64,000 nucleotides of DNA from assembly GCF_000190595.1 (NCBI RefSeq), contig NC_015167.1, forward strand, positions 1,098,501 to 1,162,500, written 5' to 3'. Shown one piece after another: positions 26,636-36,162 of this stretch (position 1 is its first letter; each line of letters begins with the position of its first letter). A model generated the notes under the pieces. It was not told the DNA's origin, did no database searches, and saw only the letters and a program-made list of their open reading frames with translations. Source of the DNA: Cellulophaga lytica DSM 7489 (GTDB lineage: Bacteria > Bacteroidota > Bacteroidia > Flavobacteriales > Flavobacteriaceae). The position numbers were made by a program, and so were the translations under genes.

Positions 26636-27739
26636 ATGAACATTATCTTAACAGGAGCAACGGGTACATTAGGCTCTAAAGTGCTGCACACTCTTTTTGA
26701 AACTAAATACAGCCAAATTAATACAGTGTATCTTTTGGTTCGTAAAAAAGGCTTAACTGCCCCACTTGAAAGAGTTATAAATATGCTAAAAAGCGAATAT
26801 GCTCCGCAGTTTATGAAAGATAATTTAGATGCAATTACCTCTAAAATAAAGGTTATTAATGCTGATAATATTTTGGAGCCAAAATCTTTTTTAGAAACTA
26901 ACAAGCAGTATTACTTTATACATTCTGCTGGCTATGTTAACTTATCTGTAGACCCTGTTAATAAAGATGAAATTTTTGAAGAAAATTTTAATTTCACCAA
27001 GTCTATTTACAATGCATATTTACCTTATTTAAAAAAGTTTATTTACATAAGCACTGCTTTTTCTATTGGTGATTTAGGCGGCATTATTGGCGATGATTAT
27101 ATAGAGATTGAAGGCGGAACTTACCGTAACTTTTATGAAGCATCTAAACACGCTTCTGAAAAGTTTTTAACTCAAAAGAGTAAGGAAAATAGCATACCAC
27201 TACAAATACTAAGACCTAGTGTACTAGGAGGTAACGCTATAGACAATCCAAGTTTTTTTATTTCTAAATATATGGTGTTTTACCTATTTGCAAAATTCTT
27301 TTACAACACCCCATCAAAGGAGCATATAAGAATTACTGCAAATGCAGATAGTGGGTTAAACATTATACCAACAGATTATGCTGCCAAAGTTATTGTTAAG
27401 GTTTTTGATACCGATGTACAACAACTAAATATTGTACACAACAAAGCTACCAACATAACAAAAGGTATTTCTAAAATTTTAGATACGGTAGATTTTACCT
27501 CGTACAATATTACACAAGATATTATTACTAAAGCAGCAGGCTTCGAATCTAAATTAGAACAATTTTATTACGAGACTATTGGCGTGCACTTAAACCCGTA
27601 CTTAACGTCTAAACCATATGAATGGGACACCTCTTTACTAGAAAGCATTTTACCTATACCTAAGTACGATTTAGAACAATATTTAGGCAACACAGTAGAG
27701 TTTGCAAAGCTTAAAAATTTTAGAAATCAGAAATGGTAG
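26636..27739 (+). CDS. thioester-reductase-like SDR (NAD_binding_4)
   Basis: 367 residues. Rossmann motif TGATGTLGSKVL at residue 5, LLVRKKG at the end of the second strand, IYISTAFSIGDLGG with the catalytic Ser, and YEASKHASE as the YxxxK site. This resembles the reductase domains that release acyl chains as aldehydes or alcohols, and male-sterility-type fatty acyl reductases. As a stand-alone protein its substrate is unknown. Terminators on both sides make it monocistronic. Confidence 0.78.
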   Translation: MNIILTGATGTLGSKVLHTLFETKYSQINTVYLLVRKKGLTAPLERVINMLKSEYAPQFMKDNLDAITSKIKVINADNILEPKSFLETNKQYYFIHSAGYVNLSVDPVNKDEIFEENFNFTKSIYNAYLPYLKKFIYISTAFSIGDLGGIIGDDYIEIEGGTYRNFYEASKHASEKFLTQKSKENSIPLQILRPSVLGGNAIDNPSFFISKYMVFYLFAKFFYNTPSKEHIRITANADSGLNIIPTDYAAKVIVKVFDTDVQQLNIVHNKATNITKGISKILDTVDFTSYNITQDIITKAAGFESKLEQFYYETIGVHLNPYLTSKPYEWDTSLLESILPIPKYDLEQYLGNTVEFAKLKNFRNQKW

Positions 27740-27759
27740 TATAACCACATTACAATAAC

Positions 27760-27790
27760 AAAAGGGATAACATAAAATGTTATCCCTTTT
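27760..27790. terminator. bidirectional terminator between SDR and phytase genes
   Basis: 13-bp perfect stem AAAAGGGATAACA / TGTTATCCCTTTT with a 5-nt loop, T-run on the plus strand and A-run on the left; serves both convergent genes. Confidence 0.85.
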
Positions 27791-27819
27791 TTGGTTTTAT
27801 TATAACTACGTATTACTTT

Positions 27820-28839
27820 TTATAGCCCCAGTTTAGCTAAATCATAAAAATAAAAGTCTTTAGCATCGTTCATTGCAACAAACAATCCGTTTTTAAATAC
27901 ATTATTTAGAGGCACTGTTACAACCTCACAACCATCAGTTTCTGTTGTAGACAAGTTAACAGCTTTTACAAACTTATTTGTATCTCTAGAAAAAATATTA
28001 AACTGCCCTTTTTGCTGATCAGATACTATTATGTAACCCTTTCCTTTAGCTTGCTTTGCAATTGCAATACCTTCTATATCTGATAAAAACAACTCGCCTC
28101 CAAAACAGCTAATTTCTTTATCACCTTTTGTTGGCTCTGCATAATACTTGCGTATACCGTGTTGCTCATCAGAATAATAAACATAACCCAGTTCACTATC
28201 TACAGCTATTGCTTCTATTTCCTTTTTCCCGCTAAAAACACCAAACTTACGTACCAAAGTAGACTGCACAACACCAGTTGTGTCTGTACTTAATTTATAC
28301 TGATGTAAATAGCCATCTTTAGGGCCGTTTTTACGGCCTACAATAGCATACAATGTATTATCTACAGAAGAGGTATACAAGCCTACACCCATTGGAAGTG
28401 TGTATTCTAATTTTTTTTCATTTTTAAAAACTGAAAATCCACCGTTATCCAAAGGCATCATATCTGGCACAGAAAACATCCTAATTTGTTGTTTTTCTCG
28501 TTCTGTAAAAACCAAAACATCTGTAAAGGTAGAATCGTTTATTTTAAAATTATAAGCCACATCTACATTGTTTGGTCTTTTTACTCCGGTAATACTTTTA
28601 TTCTTAATTATTTTCCCATTTAAGTCAAAAGCATACACTCCGCCATCAGTTTCTTTATCTGTTCCAAAAACAATACTTTTTTCTGCATTTTTAGGGTTCA
28701 CCCAAATAGCAGGGTCGTCTGTATCATTCTTAGTTTTTTCTGTGATAACATTTGGAGCTATTGCAGGCAAACTATTTTCTTTACACGCAAATGCAAGCAC
28801 AACAACCATTACCCCTATATAGTTTATGTATTTATTCAT
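27820..28839 (-). CDS. beta-propeller phytase lipoprotein
   Basis: 339 residues from the ATG at 28839; an in-frame upstream codon would push the start into the receptor gene and is not needed. The lipobox is AFAC (Cys near residue 19). The six-bladed phytase pattern is visible: DTDDPAIWVNP, FGTDKETDGGVYAFDLNGK, RPNNVDVAY, EAIAVDSELGYVYYSDEQHGIRKY, and LFLSDIEGIAI. Beta-propeller phytases use Ca2+ and release phosphate from inositol hexakisphosphate. It is 10 nt behind a TonB receptor, so substrate or product may be taken up together; the two are one operon. Confidence 0.9.
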   Translation of the reverse strand: MNKYINYIGVMVVVLAFACKENSLPAIAPNVITEKTKNDTDDPAIWVNPKNAEKSIVFGTDKETDGGVYAFDLNGKIIKNKSITGVKRPNNVDVAYNFKINDSTFTDVLVFTEREKQQIRMFSVPDMMPLDNGGFSVFKNEKKLEYTLPMGVGLYTSSVDNTLYAIVGRKNGPKDGYLHQYKLSTDTTGVVQSTLVRKFGVFSGKKEIEAIAVDSELGYVYYSDEQHGIRKYYAEPTKGDKEISCFGGELFLSDIEGIAIAKQAKGKGYIIVSDQQKGQFNIFSRDTNKFVKAVNLSTTETDGCEVVTVPLNNVFKNGLFVAMNDAKDFYFYDLAKLGL

Positions 28840-28849
28840 TTTTAGGTAT

Positions 28850-31708
28850 TTATTTTTTAAACAAATCATACTTTAAACCAAAAGTTAACCTTTGACCATA
28901 GTACTCTACCTGTTGTGTTCTGTTTTTAACTCCTTGAAAATAACGTAATGGTTGATCTGTAATGTTATTTAAATCTGCATAAATACTTAAATTGCTATTT
29001 ACTTTATATGTTGCATTAAAATCTAGAAAAAATTGTTTGTCATAATACCTATCTTCAAACTCATTACCGCCCAACTCATCAATATAACTATCTGAAAAAT
29101 TAGAAGACAACCTTGCAGAAAAGCGTTTGGTATTATACGCCAAAGAAGCATTAAAAGTGTTAGGTGTTGTATTAGGCAAATCTACATTTTCTCGTTCATC
29201 ACCATCTTCATTTATAATACCATCTGCAGAAGAAGATATGTAAGTATAATTTAAATAAACACTTAAATCTTTAGCAAAGCCAGGTAAAAAATCTAACTGA
29301 CGCTGAAAAGCAAATTCTGCTCCAAAAATACTTGCCCCTTCACCGTTTAGTGGTTGATAAACATCAAACCCACTTGTATCTGCTCCGTAAGTATCATCTA
29401 TAGTTTCACCAACAAAAGTGTAAATAAAATTATCTATGTCTTTGTAAAAAACACCTCCAGAAAGCAACCCAACATTAGCAAAGTAATGTTCTGCCATTAC
29501 ATCAAAATTCATAGCTGTAGTTGCATCTAATTTAGGGTTACCAAGTACAATTGCCTCATCACCAGAAATAACATCTACAGACGGTACTAAATCTGCATAA
29601 TTAGGTCTTGCCAAAGTATTTGTCCAGGCAAAACGTAGTATTGTAGCATTAGATATTGCATATTTAAAATGCACACCAGGCATAACATTTGTATATGAGC
29701 TTTCTTCTGTAATTTCTCCTTCTAAATTTTCTTCATCAGCAATTCGGTTTCCTGTTGCCGTAATTTTAGTACTCTCTAAACGAAGACCCACCAAAACATC
29801 TAATTTTTTAGATAATTTTTGATTTGTCATTACATAACCAGCAAATACATTTTCATCTACGTTATAATTTTCTCTTAAAAACTCATCTGGGACTGACTCA
29901 CCATCTACTAAATTTAAATCTCCTAACCAATCTTGACTTGTAAAATATCCTATTTTGTATTTACTCCCTGCTAAAAAATCTGCATCAGACAAATTATTAG
30001 TTCTTGTAGTACTTAATGTAGGGTATGCATCTTCTAAATCAAACTCAAAAAAATTGTTATCTCTTAACTTTGTTTTTAAACGAGCTCTAGCTCCAAACTT
30101 TACAGCGCCATCTCCTTGTCCAAAGATATTTGAAGGCAATTGAAAATTAACAAATGCATTAAAATCTTCTTCTTTTGTAAATTGATTTTCTTCTGTAATT
30201 TCATCATATTCAAAATTATCAAGTGCTGCATCATTTACATTTTCTGCAGTCATTAATGGGAATTTAGTATTAGAATTATCATTTAATACTGAATATTCTG
30301 TGGCATAAACCAAATACCTCTCATTTAACCTTTCTTCAGATGCTTTTGCAAAAGAAGTTAACCAATCTACTTTTAAATCTCCCCACAAATGCTTGCCACC
30401 AAGTGAATAGTTTTGCATGCGCTGATCCTCTAAACGTCTGTTTTTATTTCTACTGTTATTAATACCTCCTTTAGTTTCGCGTGCAACTTCTGCAGGAAAA
30501 CGAGTAAGCATACCATTAGTTACTGTAAAGTCTTGAAGTTGTATATCTTCTGCATCTAAAATTTCTGAAGACAACCTAAATCTATTTTCTCTATCATCTC
30601 TCCAGTTGTAAATAGTTTTAAGAAACACAGTGTTATTAACATCAAACTTATAGTCCATATTAGCCGAAAAACTACGTCTTATACGCTGCACAAGATATTC
30701 TCTTTGCTGAAATTCTTTGGTGTAAGGATCTACATCTACTTGGTTTAAAATAGGTTCTCCTTCTACATCATCTACGCCTGTGTAATACTCAAACTCATCT
30801 GTCCAATCTGCTTCTACATTGTCCGAACCAAAATCGCTGTTATTATAAGATGCAGATAACATATAACCAAACTTACCATCTTTACCACGGTCACCAACCA
30901 AGAAAGAACCATTAATTATTGCTTTATCTGTAATAAAATTTAACCCCGATCCTGCAGTTGCAGATAACCTAAAACCTTGTGGAGATGTTCTAGTAATTAA
31001 ATTTACAGAACCACCAAGTGCATCTGCATCCATATCTGGTGTAATTGCTTTACTTACTTCAATGGTTTGTATCATATCTGCAGGTATTAAATCCATTTGA
31101 ACATTTCTATTATCTCCTTCTGCAGATGGAATACGACTACCGTTTAATGTAACAGAGTTTAATTGTGGAGACAAGCCACGAATTATAATGTTACGTGCCT
31201 CACCTTGGTCTACCTGCATTGTAATACCAGAAATACGCTTTACAGCATCTCCTATATTTGCGTCAGGAAATTTCCCAATCTGATCTGTAGATACTACATT
31301 AGTAATGTTTAAATTATTTTTTTGTGTATTTAATGCTTTGGCCTGGCTACCTAAACCATAACCCATAACTTCTACACCATCTAACTCTACACTTTTTGGT
31401 TGTAAGTAGATAGAAACTGCTGTTGTATTATTAGCACTTATCGTAACACTTTGCTTGCTGTCTGCATAACCCAAATATGTAATTTTTAGCTCATAGGTAC
31501 CAACAGGAATGTCTACCAAAGAAAAGTGTCCGTCAAAATCTGTTACAGCTCCTTTTTTTAAAGACGTAATCATTACAGATGCACCAGGAACATAAATTCC
31601 GTTTTCATCAGAAATTGTTCCCGAAACATTTCCATTTTGTGCCATTGTAGCTGCGCTACACAGAGCAACAATTAGAAATAAAATCTTAGTTTTTAAATAG
31701 TTTTTCAT
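28850..31708 (-). CDS. TonB-dependent receptor of the phytase locus
   Basis: 952 residues. Signal peptide 1-23, a carboxypeptidase-regulatory-like beta-sandwich at about 25-110 (GNVSGTISDENGIYVPGASVMI), the plug at about 120-250 with the TonB-receptor consensus GDAVKRISGITMQVDQGEA, then a 22-strand barrel ending FGLKYDLFKK. It is the first gene of an operon with the phytase lipoprotein and lies behind a TPR-HTH regulator. The likely cargo is phytate or its lower inositol phosphates, inferred from the partner gene. Confidence 0.9.
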   Translation of the reverse strand: MKNYLKTKILFLIVALCSAATMAQNGNVSGTISDENGIYVPGASVMITSLKKGAVTDFDGHFSLVDIPVGTYELKITYLGYADSKQSVTISANNTTAVSIYLQPKSVELDGVEVMGYGLGSQAKALNTQKNNLNITNVVSTDQIGKFPDANIGDAVKRISGITMQVDQGEARNIIIRGLSPQLNSVTLNGSRIPSAEGDNRNVQMDLIPADMIQTIEVSKAITPDMDADALGGSVNLITRTSPQGFRLSATAGSGLNFITDKAIINGSFLVGDRGKDGKFGYMLSASYNNSDFGSDNVEADWTDEFEYYTGVDDVEGEPILNQVDVDPYTKEFQQREYLVQRIRRSFSANMDYKFDVNNTVFLKTIYNWRDDRENRFRLSSEILDAEDIQLQDFTVTNGMLTRFPAEVARETKGGINNSRNKNRRLEDQRMQNYSLGGKHLWGDLKVDWLTSFAKASEERLNERYLVYATEYSVLNDNSNTKFPLMTAENVNDAALDNFEYDEITEENQFTKEEDFNAFVNFQLPSNIFGQGDGAVKFGARARLKTKLRDNNFFEFDLEDAYPTLSTTRTNNLSDADFLAGSKYKIGYFTSQDWLGDLNLVDGESVPDEFLRENYNVDENVFAGYVMTNQKLSKKLDVLVGLRLESTKITATGNRIADEENLEGEITEESSYTNVMPGVHFKYAISNATILRFAWTNTLARPNYADLVPSVDVISGDEAIVLGNPKLDATTAMNFDVMAEHYFANVGLLSGGVFYKDIDNFIYTFVGETIDDTYGADTSGFDVYQPLNGEGASIFGAEFAFQRQLDFLPGFAKDLSVYLNYTYISSSADGIINEDGDERENVDLPNTTPNTFNASLAYNTKRFSARLSSNFSDSYIDELGGNEFEDRYYDKQFFLDFNATYKVNSNLSIYADLNNITDQPLRYFQGVKNRTQQVEYYGQRLTFGLKYDLFKK

Positions 31709-31735
31709 TTTTATTTTAGTTGTTTATTTGTTCTC

Positions 31736-31743
31736 CAAAAATA
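31736..31743 (-). promoter_or_regulatory. -7 promoter box for the phytase operon
   Basis: TATTTTTG on the minus strand, exact TAnnTTTG, 27 bp before the receptor ATG. No -33 TTTG is present at the right spacing, which would suit a promoter needing an activator. Confidence 0.5.
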
Positions 31744-31775
31744 TGTTTATCAAACACATAGCACATTTTTTTAAT

Positions 31776-31827
31776 GGAAACAAAAAGGCAACAAGACAAG
31801 AATAGTAAGGAAACAACAAGGCAACAA
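31776..31827. repeat. 19-bp imperfect direct repeat, candidate operator
   Basis: GGAAACAAAAAGGCAACAA (31776-31794) and GGAAACAACAAGGCAACAA (31809-31827) differ at one base and are 33 bp apart, about three helical turns. The nearer copy begins 33 bp upstream of the -7 box, at about -45 from the expected start site. This is where an activator would sit; the TPR-HTH regulator gene next door is the obvious candidate. Confidence 0.65.
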
Positions 31828-31881
31828 TAAGGATTAATTTACACACCCATAACTCAAAAAAAATATTTGCACCTATACACA

Positions 31882-33462
31882 CTAAAAAGTGGTTAAATAA
31901 GCACCTAATTCCTCTTTGGCATTAATAGGTAATTTTTTTCTTAATCTGTATCTAGACACTCGTACACTATCTGGTGTTAACCTTAATATTGATGCAATTT
32001 CTTTAGAAGATAAATTCAGCTTTAGCAAAATACAGAGCCTTAACTCTGCAGGAGATAATTTACAATGTGCAGCCGCACTAATTTTAGTTATAAAACTTGG
32101 GTGAATTTCTTTAAAAAACAACATAAACTCATCCCATTCTTTTTCTTGAGACAAATTAAAATCAATCTCTTTTATAAGTGTTTTTAACTTGCGCTTTAAA
32201 TCTATATTAGAACGCTGAAGACTATTTTTTAATGTTAGAGATAAGTTAGACAGCATTTTATTTTTTTGAGACAAATGCAAACTATATCTAGATAAAGCAG
32301 CTGTTTTTATATACACCTCTTTTTGCAATGTTTTCTCTTCTGCTTGCTTTTTATCTAATTTTGCTTTTAATAATTGCTGTTCATAATCTTGCTCTTTACG
32401 AGAGTGTCTTCTTTTTTTCTGAACATACATAAACCAAATTAAACTTAAAGCCAACACTGTTACAACCAGTATAACCAATATTATATTTTGCGCTCTATTA
32501 ACCTTATTTACTTGCAACAAGTATGCTATTTGCGATTCCTTTTCTTTAGAATTGTAGATATGCTGTAGCGCACTAGCCTGATTTGTATTTTGCTGTTTAC
32601 TATTTTTAGTATCTAGCACAACAAACAACTGTAAATAGCTATGGGCTTTTTTATAATCTCCCTGTAAATTATAATTTTTAGACAAGTCTTTATATGCGCT
32701 TGCAACATCTGCACTACTATTAGTTTTTATGGCAGACTCTAAGGATTTTGTTGTAAACTCTAATCCCTTAGTTAAATTATCTGTTTTTCTATAAACATCG
32801 CCTAAATTATTATATATGTTGGCTAGCCTAGCTTCCTTACTATTTTTTGCATAAGCTAATGCTTTTTCAAAAAAATATTTGGCAAGTTTGTAGTCTTCTA
32901 AATCCTCATAAATACTACCAATATTTTCATTTACAATAGCCAAACCGCTACTGTTATTTAGTTGCTTGTACAGTTTAAGACTCTTATTTTGATAATTTAA
33001 AGCCTCTGCATACTTATGTTGCTTTTCAAAACAACTACCTAAATTTGAGGTTGAAAAAGCAAGCGCTAAAGAATCTTTTAAAGTAGTTGCCTGTGTAATT
33101 GCTTTTGCAAAATAATCCTTAGCGTAATTGTAATTTTTAAGTTCTAAATGTAAAGCTCCTATTTGGTTTAAAACATTTACAACTAATGTATCTTTTTTAC
33201 TTTGTAGCAATACCAGAGCTTCATTATTTTGATGTAAAGCTTCTGTATAAGCATTATTATTTTTACAAAATATAGCTAATTTGTAGTGTGCTAATGCTAT
33301 ACCATAACTGTTATTTGTTTCCTTTGCTTTTTTTAAACTTTTATTTAGTTCTTTAAAAGCACCTCCTAAACTATCTAACTTTACAAACTCCGCAGAAACA
33401 ACTTGTGCTTTTACCTGACAAACAAAAAAGAATATAACAACAGAAGAAAAAAGAAGTTTCAT
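31882..33462 (-). CDS. membrane-anchored TPR regulator with LuxR-type HTH
   Basis: 526 residues from the ATG at 33462, which begins a clean signal peptide (ending VKAQ near residue 20); the frame upstream is read-through. About six tetratricopeptide repeats fill residues 25-310, a transmembrane helix follows near 327-347, then a charged coiled coil, and a LuxR-like HTH sits at the C-terminus (LSPAELRLCILLKLNLSSKEIASILRLT and following). This architecture senses outside signals and acts on nearby DNA at the membrane. Its place beside the receptor-phytase operon and the direct repeat suggests it controls that operon. Confidence 0.85.
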   Translation of the reverse strand: MKLLFSSVVIFFFVCQVKAQVVSAEFVKLDSLGGAFKELNKSLKKAKETNNSYGIALAHYKLAIFCKNNNAYTEALHQNNEALVLLQSKKDTLVVNVLNQIGALHLELKNYNYAKDYFAKAITQATTLKDSLALAFSTSNLGSCFEKQHKYAEALNYQNKSLKLYKQLNNSSGLAIVNENIGSIYEDLEDYKLAKYFFEKALAYAKNSKEARLANIYNNLGDVYRKTDNLTKGLEFTTKSLESAIKTNSSADVASAYKDLSKNYNLQGDYKKAHSYLQLFVVLDTKNSKQQNTNQASALQHIYNSKEKESQIAYLLQVNKVNRAQNIILVILVVTVLALSLIWFMYVQKKRRHSRKEQDYEQQLLKAKLDKKQAEEKTLQKEVYIKTAALSRYSLHLSQKNKMLSNLSLTLKNSLQRSNIDLKRKLKTLIKEIDFNLSQEKEWDEFMLFFKEIHPSFITKISAAAHCKLSPAELRLCILLKLNLSSKEIASILRLTPDSVRVSRYRLRKKLPINAKEELGAYLTTF

Positions 33463-33550
33463 AATAATTAAACAAACCAGAAAGGTATTTTTTCTAAATT
33501 TCTTAATTATTAATTGGTTGTTATTTTTATGTAAATAACAAAACACAAAA

Positions 33551-33576
33551 AGCCCTTCCTTGTAAAAGGAAGAGCT
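33551..33576 (-). terminator. rplU-rpmA terminator
   Basis: Stem AGC-CTTCCTT / AAGGAAG-GCT with one unpaired base on each side and a GTAA loop, T-run on the minus strand; 26 bp after the rpmA stop. Confidence 0.75.
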
Positions 33577-33601
33577 AATTATAGAATTTTAAGCTAGTTT
33601 C

Positions 33602-33862
33602 TTAAGCCTCAAAAGGCTCTACAGAAACAAAAGACTTACCGCCTGCTTTTTTCTGAAACTTTACAATACCATCTACTTTGGCGTGTAAAGTATGGTCTTT
33701 ACCTGCATAAACATTATCTCCTGGATTATGTTTAGTACCACGCTGTCTTACAAGAATGTTTCCTGCAATAGCCGCTTGACCACCAAAAATTTTAACTCCT
33801 AAACGTTTCGATTCTGATTCTCTACCGTTTTTCGAACTACCAACACCTTTCTTATGTGCCAT
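33602..33862 (-). CDS. rpmA: 50S ribosomal protein L27
   Basis: 86 residues; the standard start [18 protein letters not shown] and [16 protein letters not shown] core of bL27, which reaches into the peptidyl-transferase centre. It follows rplU by 42 bp in the usual rplU-rpmA operon. Confidence 0.98.
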   Translation of the reverse strand: MAHKKGVGSSKNGRESESKRLGVKIFGGQAAIAGNILVRQRGTKHNPGDNVYAGKDHTLHAKVDGIVKFQKKAGGKSFVSVEPFEA

Positions 33863-33904
33863 AATTTCTAGGTTTTATTTTGTTATACTTAAATGATAAT
33901 GCAA

Positions 33905-34543
33905 TTATGCTTTACCACCGTCTAATTCATCTTGCCATTTCTTTAACTCATCCCACTTACCTTCAGCAGCTAATTTAGCTTGTGCAGGCCATGTATCAGT
34001 TACGTGGTTACCACGAACGTCAGCGATGATTTCAGAAATTTTAGCAGCATCAGTTTTTGCTAATTCAGCAAAAGTTGATATTCCTGCCGCAGCTAATGTT
34101 TCTGCAATTTTAGGTCCAATTCCTTCAACCTTCTTTAAGTCGTCTGCTTTTGCAGCTTTCTTTGGTGCAGCTTTTTTAGCTTCTGCTTTTTTAGGAGCAG
34201 CTTCTTTTTTTGGAGCAGCTTTTTTTGCTCCAGAGGCTAAAATGTTTTCAATAACAATCTCCGTTAAATACTGACGGTGACCATTTTTCACTTTATACCC
34301 TTTACGTCTTTTCTTTTTAAAGACGATAACTTTGTCACCTTTAAGGTGCTTTACGACTTTTGCCTCAACAGCGGCTCCGTCTATAGCTGGGGCGCCAATA
34401 GTAATGTCCTTTCCATTCTCTAACAAAAGAACGTTATCAAAAGTTACCTTTTGACCTTCTTCTGTTTGTAAACGGTGAACATACACTTTTTGATCTTTTG
34501 CAACTTTAAATTGCTGCCCTGCTATCTCTACAATTGCATACAT
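33905..34543 (-). CDS. rplU: 50S ribosomal protein L21 with C-terminal helix-hairpin-helix extension
   Basis: 212 residues, about twice the usual 103. Residues 1-103 are L21 (YAIVEIAGQQFKVAKDQKVYVHRL; KKRRKGYKVKNGHRQYLTEI). Then comes an Ala/Lys-rich linker (about 108-130) and a HhH-type domain at about 131-212 (DDLKKVEGIGPKIAETLAAAGI). The extension is known from Flavobacteriia; its function is not established and nucleic acid binding is inferred from the HhH fold. Not a frameshift artefact, as the linker is in frame. Confidence 0.93.
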   Translation of the reverse strand: MYAIVEIAGQQFKVAKDQKVYVHRLQTEEGQKVTFDNVLLLENGKDITIGAPAIDGAAVEAKVVKHLKGDKVIVFKKKRRKGYKVKNGHRQYLTEIVIENILASGAKKAAPKKEAAPKKAEAKKAAPKKAAKADDLKKVEGIGPKIAETLAAAGISTFAELAKTDAAKISEIIADVRGNHVTDTWPAQAKLAAEGKWDELKKWQDELDGGKA

Positions 34544-34604
34544 AGCTTGTGTATTAATTAATTATGTTTAATTTAATGAACTTGCCTACCTAAATAAGCG
34601 GATG

Positions 34605-34612
34605 CAAATATA
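34605..34612 (-). promoter_or_regulatory. -7 promoter box for rplU-rpmA
   Basis: TATATTTG on the minus strand, exact TAnnTTTG, giving a leader of about 55 nt. Confidence 0.55.
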
Positions 34613-34835
34613 CTGCTAATTCCTTAACTTACAAGCTATTTTACAAAAAAAAGACAAGTTGATTTAACCCCTATATATTCACTATGTTTTTTAGCTGTTT
34701 TTAATTCTTAATTGAAGGCTTTAATATAATGTTTTGAGAGTATTTTCTTAATTATTTTATTTTTTTTAAGTAAAATCTGTAACAAATCAAGTAATTTTAG
34801 ACTTATGAAATAACTAAATAAAAACACTATTAAAA

Positions 34836-36158
34836 ATGAAAAGAAATTTATTCCTATCGGCAAGCCTATTTTGTGCCGCATTAACAATGCAAGCACAACA
34901 GGTTGCTTTTGAAGAATATGATCTTGATAACGGCATGCACGTTATTTTGCATCAAGACAACACTGCCCCTATAGTAACAACATCTGTAATGTACCACGTA
35001 GGAGCTAAAGATGAAAACCCAGAAAAAACAGGATTTGCTCACTTTTTTGAACATTTACTTTTTGAAGGAACAAAAAACATTGAACGAGGTAAATGGTTTG
35101 AAATTGTTTCATCTAACGGAGGAACCAATAACGCCAATACAACACAAGACCGTACATACTACTACGAGGTTTTTCCTTCTAACAAATTAGAGTTAGGCCT
35201 ATGGCTAGAGTCTGAAAGACTAATGCACCCAGTTATTAACCAAATAGGGGTAGATACACAAAAAGAAGTTGTACAAGAAGAAAAACGTATGCGTGTAGAC
35301 AATTCTCCATACGGTAAATTCCGAGAGCAAATTGGCATAAACCTATTTAAAAATCACCCTTACAAATGGCAAACTATTGGATCTTTAGAGCACTTAGCCA
35401 ACGCTACATTAGAAGATTTTAAAGATTTTAATAAAATTTACTACGTCCCTAACAATGCTGTTTTAGTAGTAGCAGGTGATTTTGAAGTTGCTAGTACTAA
35501 AAAAATGATTCAAGATTATTTTGGACCTATTCCAAGAGGTAAAGAAATAAAAAGGAATAAGTATACAGAGGAGCCTATTACAAAGACTATTAAGGCTACT
35601 TACAACGATCCAAACATACAAATTCCTGCAATCTTTACTGCATACAGAACTCCTGCTAATACAGAAAAAGATGCATATGTATTAGATATGATATCTACAT
35701 ACCTAACTAGCGGAAAAAGCTCTAAACTATACAAGAGCTTGGTAGATGACAAAAAAATGGCGTTACAAGTTTTTGCTTTTAACAATTCTCAAGAAGATTA
35801 TGGCTCTTACATAATAGGTGCTCTACCTTTAGGAAAAACCTCTTTAAATGATTTAATTGTTGAGTTTGATAAAGAAATTGCAAAATTACAAACCGAATTA
35901 ATTTCTGAGAAAGATTACCAAAAACTACAAAACAAGTTTGAAAATAACTTTGTTAACTCTAACAGCGGCGTAGAAGGTATTGCTAACTCTTTAGCAAGAA
36001 ACTATATGTTATACGGCAACACAAATTTAATTAATACTGAAATAGAAATTTACAAAGCTATTACAAGAGAAGACATTAAAACTGTAGCCAACAAATACCT
36101 TAAGCCTAACCAACGCGTAGAATTAGAATATTTACCTGTTGCAAAACCTGAAAACTAA
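34836..36158 (+). CDS. M16 zinc peptidase, catalytic subunit
   Basis: 440 residues with a signal peptide (cleavage near MQAQQ). The inverted zinc motif H69-F-F-E-H73 (AHFFEHLLFEGT) and the downstream Glu in VVQEEKRM mark an active insulinase-type peptidase. The partner gene starts 4 nt after its stop. The family degrades peptides in the envelope or processes signal peptides; the pair architecture (one active, one inactive subunit) is common in bacteria. The 292-bp intergenic upstream otherwise holds the rplU leader and no second gene. Confidence 0.92.
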   Translation: MKRNLFLSASLFCAALTMQAQQVAFEEYDLDNGMHVILHQDNTAPIVTTSVMYHVGAKDENPEKTGFAHFFEHLLFEGTKNIERGKWFEIVSSNGGTNNANTTQDRTYYYEVFPSNKLELGLWLESERLMHPVINQIGVDTQKEVVQEEKRMRVDNSPYGKFREQIGINLFKNHPYKWQTIGSLEHLANATLEDFKDFNKIYYVPNNAVLVVAGDFEVASTKKMIQDYFGPIPRGKEIKRNKYTEEPITKTIKATYNDPNIQIPAIFTAYRTPANTEKDAYVLDMISTYLTSGKSSKLYKSLVDDKKMALQVFAFNNSQEDYGSYIIGALPLGKTSLNDLIVEFDKEIAKLQTELISEKDYQKLQNKFENNFVNSNSGVEGIANSLARNYMLYGNTNLINTEIEIYKAITREDIKTVANKYLKPNQRVELEYLPVAKPEN

Positions 36159-36162
36159 GAAA

